Source of the DNA: Noviherbaspirillum autotrophicum
GTDB taxonomy: Bacteria > Pseudomonadota > Gammaproteobacteria > Burkholderiales > Burkholderiaceae_D
Reading direction: 5' to 3'
DNA length: 64,000 nt
Assembly: GCF_000818395.1 (NCBI RefSeq)
Contig: NZ_JWJG01000028.1
Coordinates: 1,269,563 to 1,333,562, forward strand
The number at the start of each line of letters is the position of its first letter. Within the stretch, counting starts at the first letter, position 1. The notes under the pieces are model-generated. The model searched no databases, was not told the origin of the DNA, and saw only the letters and a list, made by a program, of their open reading frames with translations. Shown piece by piece: positions 9,684 to 20,800 of this stretch. A program made the position numbers and the translations under genes.

Positions 9684-12287
9684 TTAAGCTGCCTTCGCCG
9701 ACGACGACGCGAGGAAGTCCTGCGCAAAGCGCTGCAGCACGCCGCCCGCTTCATAGATCGACACTTCTTCCGCGGTATCGAGACGGCAGGTCACCGGCAC
9801 TTCCACGCGCTCGCCGTTCCTGCGGTTGATCACAAGAGTCAGGTCGCAACGCGGCTTGCGCTCGCCGACGACGTCGAAGGACTCGGTGCCGTCGATCTGC
9901 AGCGTCATGCGGTTAGTGCCCGGCTTGAATTCAAGCGGCAGCACGCCCATGCCGATCAGGTTGGTGCGGTGGATGCGCTCGAAGCCTTCGGCCACGATTG
10001 CTTCCACGCCTGCAAGACGCACGCCCTTGGCCGCCCAGTCGCGCGACGAACCCTGGCCGTAGTCGGCACCGGCGATGATGCACAGCGGCTGCTTGCGATC
10101 CATGTAGGTTTCGATCGCTTCCCACATGCGCATGACCTTGCCTTCGGGTTCCACGCGCGCCAGCGAGCCCGGCTTCACCTTGCCGTCGGCGTCGCGCACC
10201 ATCTCGTTCTTCAAGGTCGGGTTGGCGAACGTCGCGCGTTGTGCGGTCAGGTGGTCGCCGCGGTGGGTCGCGTAGGAGTTGAAGTCTTCCTCTGGCAAGC
10301 CCATCTTCGCCAGGTATTCGCCGGCAGCGGAATTGGGCAGGATCGCATTGGACGGCGACAGGTGGTCGGTCGTGATGTTATCCGGCAGCACCGCCAGCGG
10401 ACGCATGCCCGTCAAGGTGCGTTCGCCGGCCAGCGCGCCTTCCCAGTACGGCGGACGACGGATGTAGGTGGACATCGGGCGCCAGTTGTACAGGGGGCTG
10501 ACCGATTCCGTGGACGCGACCCGCTGGTCGAACATCGGGATGTAGACCTTGTTGAACATCTCCGGCTTCACGCTGGCCTTGACGATCGCGTCGATCTCTT
10601 CATCCGACGGCCACAGGTCCTTCAACGTGATCGGCTTGCCGTTCGCGTCGGTGCCGAAGGAATCGCGCTCGATGTCGAAGCGCACCGTGCCGGCGATCGC
10701 GTAAGCCACGACCAGCGGCGGCGAGGCCAGGAAAGCCTGCTTCGCATACGGGTGGATGCGGCCGTCGAAGTTGCGGTTACCGGACAAAACAGCCGTCGCG
10801 TACAGGTCGCGGTCGATGATTTCCTGCTGAATCTTCGGATCGAGCGCGCCCGACATGCCGTTGCAAGTGGTGCAGGCAAAGGCGACGATGCCGAAGCCGA
10901 GCTTTTCCAGGTCCTCTGTCAGGCCGGCTTCGTCCAGGTACAGCTCAACGGCCTTGGAGCCGGGCGCCAGCGAGGTCTTGACCCAAGGCTTGCGGGTCAG
11001 GCCCATGCGGTTGGCGTTGCGCGCCAGCAGAGCAGCGGCAATCACGTTGCGCGGGTTCGAGGTATTGGTGCAGCTGGTGATGGCGGCAATGATGACCGCG
11101 CCATCCGGCATCTGGCCGGGGACTTCCTGCCACTTGCCGGCGATGCCCTTGGCTGCAAGGTCGGTCGTCGCCACGCGCGCATGCGGGTTGGACGGGCCGG
11201 CCATGTTGCGCACGACGGAGGACAGGTCGAACTTCAGCACGCGCTCATACTTCGCATTCTTCAGCGTGTCGGACCACAGGCCGGCTTCCTTGGCATAGGT
11301 CTCGACCAGCCTCACCTGTTCGGCCGAGCGGCCGGTAAGCGTCAGGTAGTCGAGCGTCTGCTGGTCGATCGAGAACAGCGCGGCAGTCGCGCCGTACTCC
11401 GGCGCCATGTTGGAAATGGTCGCGCGGTCGCCCAGCGTCAGCGAGGAAGCGCCTTCGCCGTAGAACTCGAGGTAGGCGCCGACCACCTTCGACTTGCGCA
11501 GGAATTCGGTGAGTGCGAGCACGATGTCGGTGGCGGTGATGCCCGGCTGGCGCTTGCCCGACAGCTCCACGCCGACGATTTCCGGCAGGCGCATCCAGGA
11601 TGCGCGGCCCAGCATCACGTTCTCGGCTTCGAGGCCGCCCACGCCCACCGCGATCACTCCCAGCGCATCGACATGCGGCGTATGGCTGTCAGTGCCGACG
11701 CAGGTATCCGGATAGGCTACGCCGTCGATCGCGTGAATCACAGGCGACATCTTTTCCAGGTTGATCTGGTGCATGATGCCATTACCCGCCGGGATCACGT
11801 CCACGTTCTTGAACGCGTCCTTGGTCCATTCGATGAAGTGGAAGCGGTCTTCGTTGCGGCGATCCTCGATGGCGCGGTTCTTCGCAAAGGCATCCGGATC
11901 GAAGCCGCCGCATTCGACTGCGAGCGAATGGTCGACGATCAGCTGCACCGGCACCACCGGATTGACCTTGGCCGGGTCGCCGCCCTGGTCGGCAATCGCG
12001 TCGCGCAGGCCGGCGAGATCTACCAGCGCGGTCTGGCCGAGGATGTCGTGGCACACCACGCGCGCCGGGAACCAGGGGAAGTCGCGCTCGCGCTTGACCT
12101 CGATGAGCTGCTTCAGGCATTCAGCAAGGATCGCCGGGTCACAGCGGCGCACCAGGTTTTCGGCATGCACGCGGGAGGTATAAGGGAGCTTTTCCCAGGC
12201 GCCCTGCTGGATGGCCTCGACGGCGGCACGCGCATCGAAGTAATCCAGTTTGGTGCCCGGCAGGGGTTTGCGGTAGGCGGTGTTCAT
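9684..12287 (-). CDS. acnD: Fe/S-dependent 2-methylisocitrate dehydratase AcnD
   Basis: An 867-residue aconitase-superfamily protein that dehydrates 2-methylcitrate, partnered with PrpF. The start PLPGTKLDYFDARAAVEAI is typical of AcnD rather than housekeeping AcnA. The [4Fe-4S] ligands appear as ITSCTNTSNPRNVIAA and, later, FACTTCNGMSGALDP (Cys-x2-Cys). The C-terminal swivel domain has GADYGQGSSRDWAAKG and NLIGMGVLPLEFKPG. The length matches the family. It follows prpC after 70 bases that contain an imperfect hairpin, and precedes prpF. The ATG at 12287 has only a weak Shine-Dalgarno (TGAG). Confidence 0.96.
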   Translation of the reverse strand: MNTAYRKPLPGTKLDYFDARAAVEAIQQGAWEKLPYTSRVHAENLVRRCDPAILAECLKQLIEVKRERDFPWFPARVVCHDILGQTALVDLAGLRDAIADQGGDPAKVNPVVPVQLIVDHSLAVECGGFDPDAFAKNRAIEDRRNEDRFHFIEWTKDAFKNVDVIPAGNGIMHQINLEKMSPVIHAIDGVAYPDTCVGTDSHTPHVDALGVIAVGVGGLEAENVMLGRASWMRLPEIVGVELSGKRQPGITATDIVLALTEFLRKSKVVGAYLEFYGEGASSLTLGDRATISNMAPEYGATAALFSIDQQTLDYLTLTGRSAEQVRLVETYAKEAGLWSDTLKNAKYERVLKFDLSSVVRNMAGPSNPHARVATTDLAAKGIAGKWQEVPGQMPDGAVIIAAITSCTNTSNPRNVIAAALLARNANRMGLTRKPWVKTSLAPGSKAVELYLDEAGLTEDLEKLGFGIVAFACTTCNGMSGALDPKIQQEIIDRDLYATAVLSGNRNFDGRIHPYAKQAFLASPPLVVAYAIAGTVRFDIERDSFGTDANGKPITLKDLWPSDEEIDAIVKASVKPEMFNKVYIPMFDQRVASTESVSPLYNWRPMSTYIRRPPYWEGALAGERTLTGMRPLAVLPDNITTDHLSPSNAILPNSAAGEYLAKMGLPEEDFNSYATHRGDHLTAQRATFANPTLKNEMVRDADGKVKPGSLARVEPEGKVMRMWEAIETYMDRKQPLCIIAGADYGQGSSRDWAAKGVRLAGVEAIVAEGFERIHRTNLIGMGVLPLEFKPGTNRMTLQIDGTESFDVVGERKPRCDLTLVINRRNGERVEVPVTCRLDTAEEVSIYEAGGVLQRFAQDFLASSSAKAA

Positions 12288-12321
12288 GGCTCAGTCAAGA
12301 AAGTGATATGCGTCAAGGAGA

Positions 12322-12349
12322 AGAGCCTGCGATGCAATCATCACAGGCT
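12322..12349 (-). other. Hairpin between prpC and acnD
   Basis: GAGCCTG and CAGGCTC arms with an inner GATG/CATC pairing and one mismatch form a roughly 11-bp stem with a CAAT loop. There is no strong U tract. It could be an mRNA processing or stability element that tunes acnD relative to prpBC; this role is inferred. Confidence 0.5.
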
Positions 12350-12357
12350 CCATGGCG

Positions 12358-13509
12358 TTACTTGCGCTTATTGATCGGAACAAACTTCAGATCTTCCGGG
12401 CCGACGTAGTTTGCGCTCGGGCGGATGATCTTGTTGTCGATGCGCTGCTCGATGATGTGCGCCGACCAGCCGGAGGTACGCGCGATCACGAACAGCGGCG
12501 TAAACATCGCGGTCGGCACGCCCATCATGTGGTATGAGACCGCGGAGAACCAGTCGAGGTTCGGGAACATCTTCTTGATTTCCCACATCACCGATTCCAG
12601 ACGCTCGGCGATGTCGAACATCTTCATCGAGCCGGCTTCCTTGGACAGCTTGCGTGCGACTTCCTTGATCACCTTGTTGCGCGGGTCGGACACGGTATAG
12701 ACCGGATGGCCGAAGCCGATCACCACTTCCTTGTTCTCGACGCGCTTGCGGATATCGGCTTCCGCCTCGTCCGGATTGTCGTAGCGCTTCTGGATCTCGA
12801 ACGCGACTTCATTGGCGCCGCCATGCTTCGGGCCGCGCAGCGCGCCGATGGCGCCGGTGATGGCGGAATACATGTCGGAGCCGGTGCCGGCGATCACGCG
12901 GCCGGTGAAGGTCGACGCATTGAACTCGTGCTCGGCGTACAGGATCAGCGAAGTATGCATTGCGCGAACCCACAGTTCGGACGGCTTTTCGCCATGCAGC
13001 AGGTGCAGGAAATGGCCGCCGATCGAATCGTCGTCGGTTTCCACTTCGATGCGGTTGCCGTTATGGCTGTAGTGATACCAGTACAGCAGCATCGATCCGA
13101 ACGACGCCATCAGGCGGTCGGCGATATCGCGCGCACCCGGCGTGTTGTGGTCGTCCTTCTCCGGCAGCACGCAGCCCAGCGCCGATGCGCCGGTGCGCAT
13201 CACGTCCATCGGGTGCGACGAAGCCGGCAGCCACTCCAGCGCGGCCTTCACGTTGGCAGGCAGGCCGCGCAGCGCTTTCAGCTTGGCCTTGTAGGCGCGC
13301 AGTTCGGCAGGCGTCGGCAGCTTGCCGTGCACCAGCAGGTGCGCCACTTCCTCGAATTCGCATTCGTCGGCGATGTCGAGAATGTCATAGCCGCGGTAAT
13401 GCAGATCGTTGCCGGTGCGGCCGACCGTGCACAGTGCGGTATTCCCTGCGGTTACGCCGGACAGCGCAACGGATTTCTTCGGCTTGAAGCCAGCTTGTTG
13501 TTCGCTCAT
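12358..13509 (-). CDS. prpC: 2-methylcitrate synthase
   Basis: A 383-residue citrate-synthase-family enzyme that condenses propionyl-CoA with oxaloacetate. Visible are [17 protein letters not shown], the HEFNASTF catalytic stretch (with H and the N-A-S-T-F signature), [13 protein letters not shown] and the C-terminal [13 protein letters not shown]. Its length and N-terminus fit PrpC rather than the longer hexameric GltA. ATG 13509 has AGGAGA five bases upstream; a TTG codon one triplet earlier is a less likely start. It lies 18 bases after prpB, so the two are certainly in one operon. Confidence 0.96.
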   Translation of the reverse strand: MSEQQAGFKPKKSVALSGVTAGNTALCTVGRTGNDLHYRGYDILDIADECEFEEVAHLLVHGKLPTPAELRAYKAKLKALRGLPANVKAALEWLPASSHPMDVMRTGASALGCVLPEKDDHNTPGARDIADRLMASFGSMLLYWYHYSHNGNRIEVETDDDSIGGHFLHLLHGEKPSELWVRAMHTSLILYAEHEFNASTFTGRVIAGTGSDMYSAITGAIGALRGPKHGGANEVAFEIQKRYDNPDEAEADIRKRVENKEVVIGFGHPVYTVSDPRNKVIKEVARKLSKEAGSMKMFDIAERLESVMWEIKKMFPNLDWFSAVSYHMMGVPTAMFTPLFVIARTSGWSAHIIEQRIDNKIIRPSANYVGPEDLKFVPINKRK

Positions 13510-13527
13510 CAATATCTCCTGACAGAT

Positions 13528-14418
13528 TTATTTCGATTTTTGTTGCGCAAACAGCGCATCCAGTTTTTGCTCGAACTCATGGTAGTTGATGCGATCGTAC
13601 AGTTCCATGCGCGTCTGCATGGTATCGACCACATTCTTTTGCGTGCCGTCACGGCGGATGGCGTTATAGACGTTCTCGGCCGCCTTGTTCATGGCGCGGA
13701 AGGCCGACAGCGGATACAGCACCAAGCCCACATTCACGCTCTTGAGTTCCTCGACGGTGTACAGCGGTGTTGCGCCGAACTCGGTAATGTTGGCCAACAC
13801 CGGCACCTTCACTGCGTCTGCGAAGGTTTTGTACATGTCGAGCTGGGTAATCGCTTCCGGGAAAATCATGTCCGCGCCGGCTTCCACGCAGGCTTGCGCG
13901 CGCTCCAGCGCCGCTTCCAGCCCTTCGACGGCGAGCGCATCGGTGCGCGCCATGATCACGAAATTCTCGTCGGTACGTGCATCGACCGCCGCCTTGATGC
14001 GGTCGACCATTTCCTGCTTGCTCACGATTTCCTTGTTCGGACGATGACCGCAGCGCTTGGCGCCAACCTGGTCTTCGATATGGATCGCGGCCGCGCCGAA
14101 CTTGATCATCGACTTCACGGTGCGCGCCACGTTGAACGCGGACGAGCCGAAGCCGGTATCGACGTCCACCAGCAGCGGCACGTCGCACACATCGGTAATG
14201 CGGCGCACGTCAGTGAGCACGTCATCGAGATTGGAAATGCCAAGGTCGGGCAAGCCGAGCGAGCCGGCTGCAACGCCGCCGCCGGACAGGTAAATCGCGC
14301 GGTAGCCGGCGCGCTTGGCCAAGAGAGCGTGATTGGCGTTGATCGCGCCGACCACCTGCAGCGGCGATTCTTCTTTGACGGCCTTGCGGAAAGCGGCGCC
14401 TGCGGAATAAAGACTCAT
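13528..14418 (-). CDS. prpB: 2-methylisocitrate lyase
   Basis: A 296-residue PEP-mutase/isocitrate-lyase-family enzyme that cleaves 2-methylisocitrate to pyruvate and succinate. Conserved elements are [42 protein letters not shown] for metal binding, and the catalytic [16 protein letters not shown] 14418 is chosen because AAGGTG sits five bases upstream and it gives the same length as E. coli PrpB. An in-frame ATG at 14445 would add nine residues but has a poor ribosome site. This is the first gene of the operon, about 39 bases downstream of the predicted transcription start of a sigma54 promoter. Confidence 0.96.
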   Translation of the reverse strand: MSLYSAGAAFRKAVKEESPLQVVGAINANHALLAKRAGYRAIYLSGGGVAAGSLGLPDLGISNLDDVLTDVRRITDVCDVPLLVDVDTGFGSSAFNVARTVKSMIKFGAAAIHIEDQVGAKRCGHRPNKEIVSKQEMVDRIKAAVDARTDENFVIMARTDALAVEGLEAALERAQACVEAGADMIFPEAITQLDMYKTFADAVKVPVLANITEFGATPLYTVEELKSVNVGLVLYPLSAFRAMNKAAENVYNAIRRDGTQKNVVDTMQTRMELYDRINYHEFEQKLDALFAQQKSK

Positions 14419-14467
14419 GTCGTCACCTTGTGTGGACTGTTTCATTGAGAGAAGCTGTCCCTGTTAT

Positions 14468-14483
14468 TGCAATCGCCGTGCCA
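14468..14483 (-). promoter_or_regulatory. Sigma54 (-24/-12) promoter of prpBC-acnD-prpF
   Basis: The minus strand reads TGGCACGGCGATTGCA, matching the RpoN consensus TGGCAC-N5-TTGCA, with GG and GC ten bases apart. It lies 50 bases before the prpB ATG, and the divergent neighbour encodes a sigma54 activator, as expected for PrpR-dependent control. Confidence 0.92.
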
Positions 14484-14592
14484 TTCGGTAACGGCATAGC
14501 TTGCTTCCTCGCCCTCACAAAATAATTCCTTCATTTTCAGTGTGTTACGCGATCCATTTCAAATGACGAAAACACACCAACCTGTTCAAAAC

Positions 14593-14638
14593 GTTTCAAC
14601 CTGCGTTACACTTGAAACATTGAAACGAGACGTGAAAC
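14593..14638. promoter_or_regulatory. Candidate PrpR operator array
   Basis: GTTTCAA (14593-14599) and TTGAAAC (14612-14618) form a perfect inverted repeat with a 12-base spacer. Two further TGAAAC copies follow at 14621-14626 and 14633-14638, the last touching the prpR start codon. The sites lie about 110-155 bases upstream of the prpB sigma54 promoter, the usual enhancer distance, and overlap the prpR leader. That suggests activation of prpB and autoregulation of prpR. The motif is seen; binding by PrpR is inferred. Confidence 0.6.
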
Positions 14639-16234
<1,596 letters not shown>

Positions 16235-16299
16235 CCTGCGCCGTGGCGTGCCGCCATCGTTCTGCTTGCTCAACAAATACTCTAGGGCAATAATGATCC

Positions 16300-16320
16300 G
16301 GCGCGCTGCAGAAGCGCGCC
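16300..16320 (+). other. GC hairpin between prpR and the acyltransferase gene
   Basis: A perfect 8-bp inverted repeat (GGCGCGCT and AGCGCGCC, five-base loop) follows prpR by 65 bases. It has no U tract, so it is not a classical terminator; it may protect the prpR mRNA 3' end. Confidence 0.4.
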
Positions 16321-16356
16321 GAACGCCGTATTCCCCTCGGACCAAGGATAAGCTCG

Positions 16357-17100
16357 ATGCTACTGCTGCTGCGCCTGCTGCGAAAACTCGTCGGCTGGAT
16401 TGATTTCCTCTTGTTTACCGTGCTGATGGTCGCGCTGTCCTGGCTGCCCTGGCGCGGCAGGCATCCGGTGGCGCGCCTGTTCCATGCCTGGTGCCGCGCC
16501 TTCGTGCGCGCCATCGACATCGACCTGCGGCTGCACCAGAAAAACCGGCGGCGCCTGCCCGAGCGCTTCATCCTGATCGCCAACCACCCGGCCGCCTTCG
16601 AGGATATCGGCATTCCGGCGCTGTTCGACGTGGTGTCGCTCGCCAAGGTGCAGGTACAGGACTGGTTTGTCGTCGGTCGGATCACCAGGGCCGCCGGCAC
16701 GCTGTATGTCGACCGCGACAACCCTGCCTCGCGCCAGCAGGCGATCCAGGCGATGGTCGACGCGGTCAACGCCGGCCACAACATCGCGCTCTATCCGGAA
16801 GGCGGCTGCAAGGGACGGCGCCTGTTCGACGAGTTCAAGTCCGGCGCGTTCGAGGTATCGATGCGCACCGGCGTGCCGATCCTGCCGGTCTTCCTGCATT
16901 ACGAAGCGCAGGACGACTTCGAGTGGCAGCCGCCCTACTCGCTGCCGGACAAGATCTGGCACATGATGAAGACCCGCAATAACCGCGCCAACTACTATGT
17001 GTACGATCCGCTGGAGCCGAAAGCCTACCCGGACAAGTACGCGATGAAGCAGGCCGCTTACGCGCTGTACCAGCGCTGGAATGCGCAATACCTGGAATAG
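16357..17100 (+). CDS. PlsC-like 1-acyl-sn-glycerol-3-phosphate acyltransferase
   Basis: A 247-residue membrane-associated acyltransferase-fold protein with an N-terminal hydrophobic segment (about 12-30). The expected motif I (NHx4D) reads NHPAAFEDIG, so the position of the catalytic Asp is Glu, with an Asp one residue later. Motif III is present as LYPEGG. It probably acylates lysophosphatidate or a related lysolipid at the inner membrane. It stands downstream of prpR on the same strand after an 8-bp GC hairpin (16300-16320), with AGGA before the ATG. Context gives no clue to the substrate, and it is not the sole-copy plsC with certainty. Confidence 0.75.
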   Translation: MLLLLRLLRKLVGWIDFLLFTVLMVALSWLPWRGRHPVARLFHAWCRAFVRAIDIDLRLHQKNRRRLPERFILIANHPAAFEDIGIPALFDVVSLAKVQVQDWFVVGRITRAAGTLYVDRDNPASRQQAIQAMVDAVNAGHNIALYPEGGCKGRRLFDEFKSGAFEVSMRTGVPILPVFLHYEAQDDFEWQPPYSLPDKIWHMMKTRNNRANYYVYDPLEPKAYPDKYAMKQAAYALYQRWNAQYLE

Positions 17101-17172
17101 CCGCCCGCCGGAATTCGCGCCGGAACAACGCCGCATGGCGGCCATCCGGCATTTGGCCTATCATGGCACACC

Positions 17173-17364
17173 ATGCAGAAATCCCCGCCTTCCCGCCCCG
17201 ATACGCCTTGCGTTGCCGTTTGCTCAACCACCTTCGACGACGTCTGTCGCGGCTGCGGACGCACCGTCGTCGAAGTCGCGAACTGGGTGTTCATGACGGA
17301 AGAGGAAAAGGAACAGGTCTGGACCCGGATCACCGCACAGGGCTACCCGCGCCGCAATTCCTGA
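17173..17364 (+). CDS. DUF1289 domain protein
   Basis: A 63-residue protein that is nearly all DUF1289: CVAVCSTTFDDVCRGCGRT followed by EVANW and MTEEEKEQVW. The four cysteines (Cys-x3-Cys, Cys-x2-Cys) suggest a small metal-binding knuckle. The family is widespread in proteobacteria and its role is unknown. It lies 72 bases after the acyltransferase on the same strand and converges on ntrC. Confidence 0.88.
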   Translation: MQKSPPSRPDTPCVAVCSTTFDDVCRGCGRTVVEVANWVFMTEEEKEQVWTRITAQGYPRRNS

Positions 17365-17421
17365 CTCTGGCAGGAGCACACACACCGACCGCCACGGTAT
17401 GCGGTGGCCCGGCCCCGGGTT

Positions 17422-18966
<1,545 letters not shown>

Positions 18967-19013
18967 ATTTTATTGAGCGTCCCGCGTCGTATGCGTTGGT
19001 TAAAGCCGTGCTG

Positions 19014-20087
19014 TCAAGGCAGCGGTATCAAGATCCTGAAGTCGGTGCATCCCGGCCTGCTCTCGCATTCGATCACGCCCATGTGCTGCTGCACGAACGT
19101 CTGCGCAAGCGTCAGCCCCAGCCCGCTGCCACCATCCCGCCCGGAGACAAGAGGATAGAAAATGCGGTCGCGGATGTCAGGCGGGATGCCCGGTCCATTG
19201 TCGATGATATGCAAGTCTAATGCCAGCCTGTAGCGCACCTTCGCGAGCGTCACCTGGCGCGCGATGCGCGTCTGAATCGTGATTTGCGCATCGCCGTTTT
19301 TGATCCGTTCGGACAAGGCTTGCGCGGCGTTGTGCATGATGTTGAGCACCGCCTGGATCAACTGCTCCTTGTCGCCGCGGAATTCCGGCACGGACAAGTC
19401 GTAGTCACGCTTGATGGTCAGCCCTTGCGGAAACTCGGCGACCATCAGGCTGCGCACCCGCTCGCACACTTCGTGGATATTCACGTCGCCTACGATATGC
19501 GGCCGCTTGTGCGGTGCCAGCAGGCGCTCGACCAGCGTCTGTAGGCGGTCGGCTTCCTTGATGATTACCTGCGTGTACTCGCGCAGCTCCTTCAAGTGGC
19601 GCTCGGGCAGCTCGAACTCCAGCAGCTGCGCCGCGCCGCGGATGCCGCCCAGCGGGTTCTTGATCTCATGCGCGAGATTGCGGATCAGCTCCTTGTTGGC
19701 CTGGCTCTGATCGAGCAGACGCTCCTCGCGATCCTGCTTGAGCTGCTGCACGTTCTCGCGCAGCTCGATCAGCACCGGCATGTCGCGCAAGTCGAGCGCC
19801 GTCACGATCATGTGCACGTGCAGCGGCTCGCGCCCGACGCGCTCCAGCGCAAGATCCTGGCGCTTGTCGGCGAACTGGTGTTCGGCCGCCTGCTGCAGCA
19901 CTGGATCGAGCGTGCTGCCGTTTACAAACAAGTCGTCCAGCTTTTGCTGCATCAGCGTCTTGATCGACGTCTCCAGCAGGTTTTCCGCGGCCGCATTCGC
20001 ATACGCGATGCGATACTCCGCGTCGAGGATAAGTACCGCCGACGATAGCAGGTCGAGACCGTCGAGCGAGGTAACGGATGTCTTCAA
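19014..20087 (-). CDS. ntrB: Nitrogen regulation sensor kinase NtrB
   Basis: A cytoplasmic PAS-histidine kinase (357 residues from the chosen start) that phosphorylates NtrC under control of PII. A PAS domain (about 10-110) precedes the H box NLAHEIKNPLGGIRGAAQLL (His140), the N box and glycine-rich ATP boxes (DNGPGIPPDIRDRIF, GGSGLGLTLAQTFV). The start is a TTG at 20087. No in-frame ATG exists before residue 46, and the frame upstream runs back through a terminator hairpin and its U tract to another TTG at 20138. A TTG start with a poor Shine-Dalgarno (GGGATC) implies weak translation. Followed by ntrC. Confidence 0.92.
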   Translation of the reverse strand: MKTSVTSLDGLDLLSSAVLILDAEYRIAYANAAAENLLETSIKTLMQQKLDDLFVNGSTLDPVLQQAAEHQFADKRQDLALERVGREPLHVHMIVTALDLRDMPVLIELRENVQQLKQDREERLLDQSQANKELIRNLAHEIKNPLGGIRGAAQLLEFELPERHLKELREYTQVIIKEADRLQTLVERLLAPHKRPHIVGDVNIHEVCERVRSLMVAEFPQGLTIKRDYDLSVPEFRGDKEQLIQAVLNIMHNAAQALSERIKNGDAQITIQTRIARQVTLAKVRYRLALDLHIIDNGPGIPPDIRDRIFYPLVSGRDGGSGLGLTLAQTFVQQHMGVIECESRPGCTDFRILIPLP

Positions 20088-20096
20088 GATGATCCC

Positions 20097-20131
20097 AAAC
20101 AAAAAAATAAAGGCCGCATCACGCGGCCTTT
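20097..20131 (-). terminator. Intrinsic terminator between the DUF4124 gene and ntrB
   Basis: AAAGGCCGC (20109-20117) and GCGGCCTTT (20123-20131) form a perfect 9-bp stem followed on the minus strand by a U-rich run (20097-20108). It ends only 10 bases before the chosen ntrB start, so ntrBC transcription must either read through it or start within the preceding gene. Confidence 0.88.
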
Positions 20132-20152
20132 CATGCAAGCGTCATACCCGCC

Positions 20153-20644
20153 TTATTTTAAGTTACCGATCTCGCGCTTGAGCGCTTCGATATTCTTTTC
20201 GGCACGGTCGATGTCTTCCTTCATCGCAGCCACGCGCTCTTGGTATTTCGCATAGTTGCGTTCGTCGCCGCGGCGCTCCGGCTCGCCGTTATTGAAATCC
20301 TTCTTCAGGTTCGCCAACTTCTGCTCTTCGCTTTTCATTTCGTCGAGCAGGATTTGCTTGCGGTCGTTGTCGCGCGCCTTTTGCGTGCCGCCATCCACCT
20401 TGGGGAAATCGGACGGCGAGCTCGCCGCCGCCTTGGCAGGTGAATTCTGTGCCGCCACTCGCTTCGGCGGCGCCGGAATCATCGTGATCCCGGGCAGATC
20501 GACCTTCTTGCATCCCTTGGTCAAGCCGGTGTTCTTGTATTCCTTCTTGCCATGCTCGTCCGTGCACAGGTAGACCTCGCTCTGCGCATGGGCGTAGCCG
20601 ACAGCCGCGCCGAGCAGGAACAATCCGACTAATTGCTTTTTCAT
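20153..20644 (-). CDS. Exported DUF4124-like coiled-coil protein
   Basis: A 163-residue protein with a clear signal peptide (MKKQLVGLFLLGAAVGYAHA, cleaved before QS). A short DUF4124-type segment follows (EVYLCTDEHGKKEYKNTG) with two cysteines, then an Ala/Pro/Ser linker and a charged coiled coil (about 100-163). It is probably periplasmic; its function is unknown. It lies between glnA and ntrB, flanked by an intrinsic terminator on each side, so it may be an independent unit inserted in the classical glnA-ntrBC order. ATG 20644 has AAGAAAG upstream and gives the clean signal peptide; the frame extends eight codons further. Confidence 0.8.
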   Translation of the reverse strand: MKKQLVGLFLLGAAVGYAHAQSEVYLCTDEHGKKEYKNTGLTKGCKKVDLPGITMIPAPPKRVAAQNSPAKAAASSPSDFPKVDGGTQKARDNDRKQILLDEMKSEEQKLANLKKDFNNGEPERRGDERNYAKYQERVAAMKEDIDRAEKNIEALKREIGNLK

Positions 20645-20741
20645 AATCTTTCTTTTTAGAAACACCAAGCGCCTATTAGTTTAGGATAAGAATCAAGGCT
20701 TTACAAACACATGCCGCCACAATGTTTCAACTCGTTACAAA

Positions 20742-20777
20742 TAAAAAAGCGGGGAAAACCGCAGTTTCCCCCGCTTT
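20742..20777 (-). terminator. glnA terminator
   Basis: A 14-bp stem with one mismatch (AAAGCGGGG arm with CCCCGCTTT) is followed on the minus strand by UUUUUUAU. It lies 24 bases after the glnA stop. Confidence 0.88.
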
Positions 20778-20800
20778 CGGCACCAGCCGGCCAATACGTA

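Noticed and set aside
9654-12374. A 906-codon open frame on the plus strand
   Set aside because: It is the antisense shadow of acnD; the composition (Arg/His-rich, no domain) is typical of a high-GC reverse frame.
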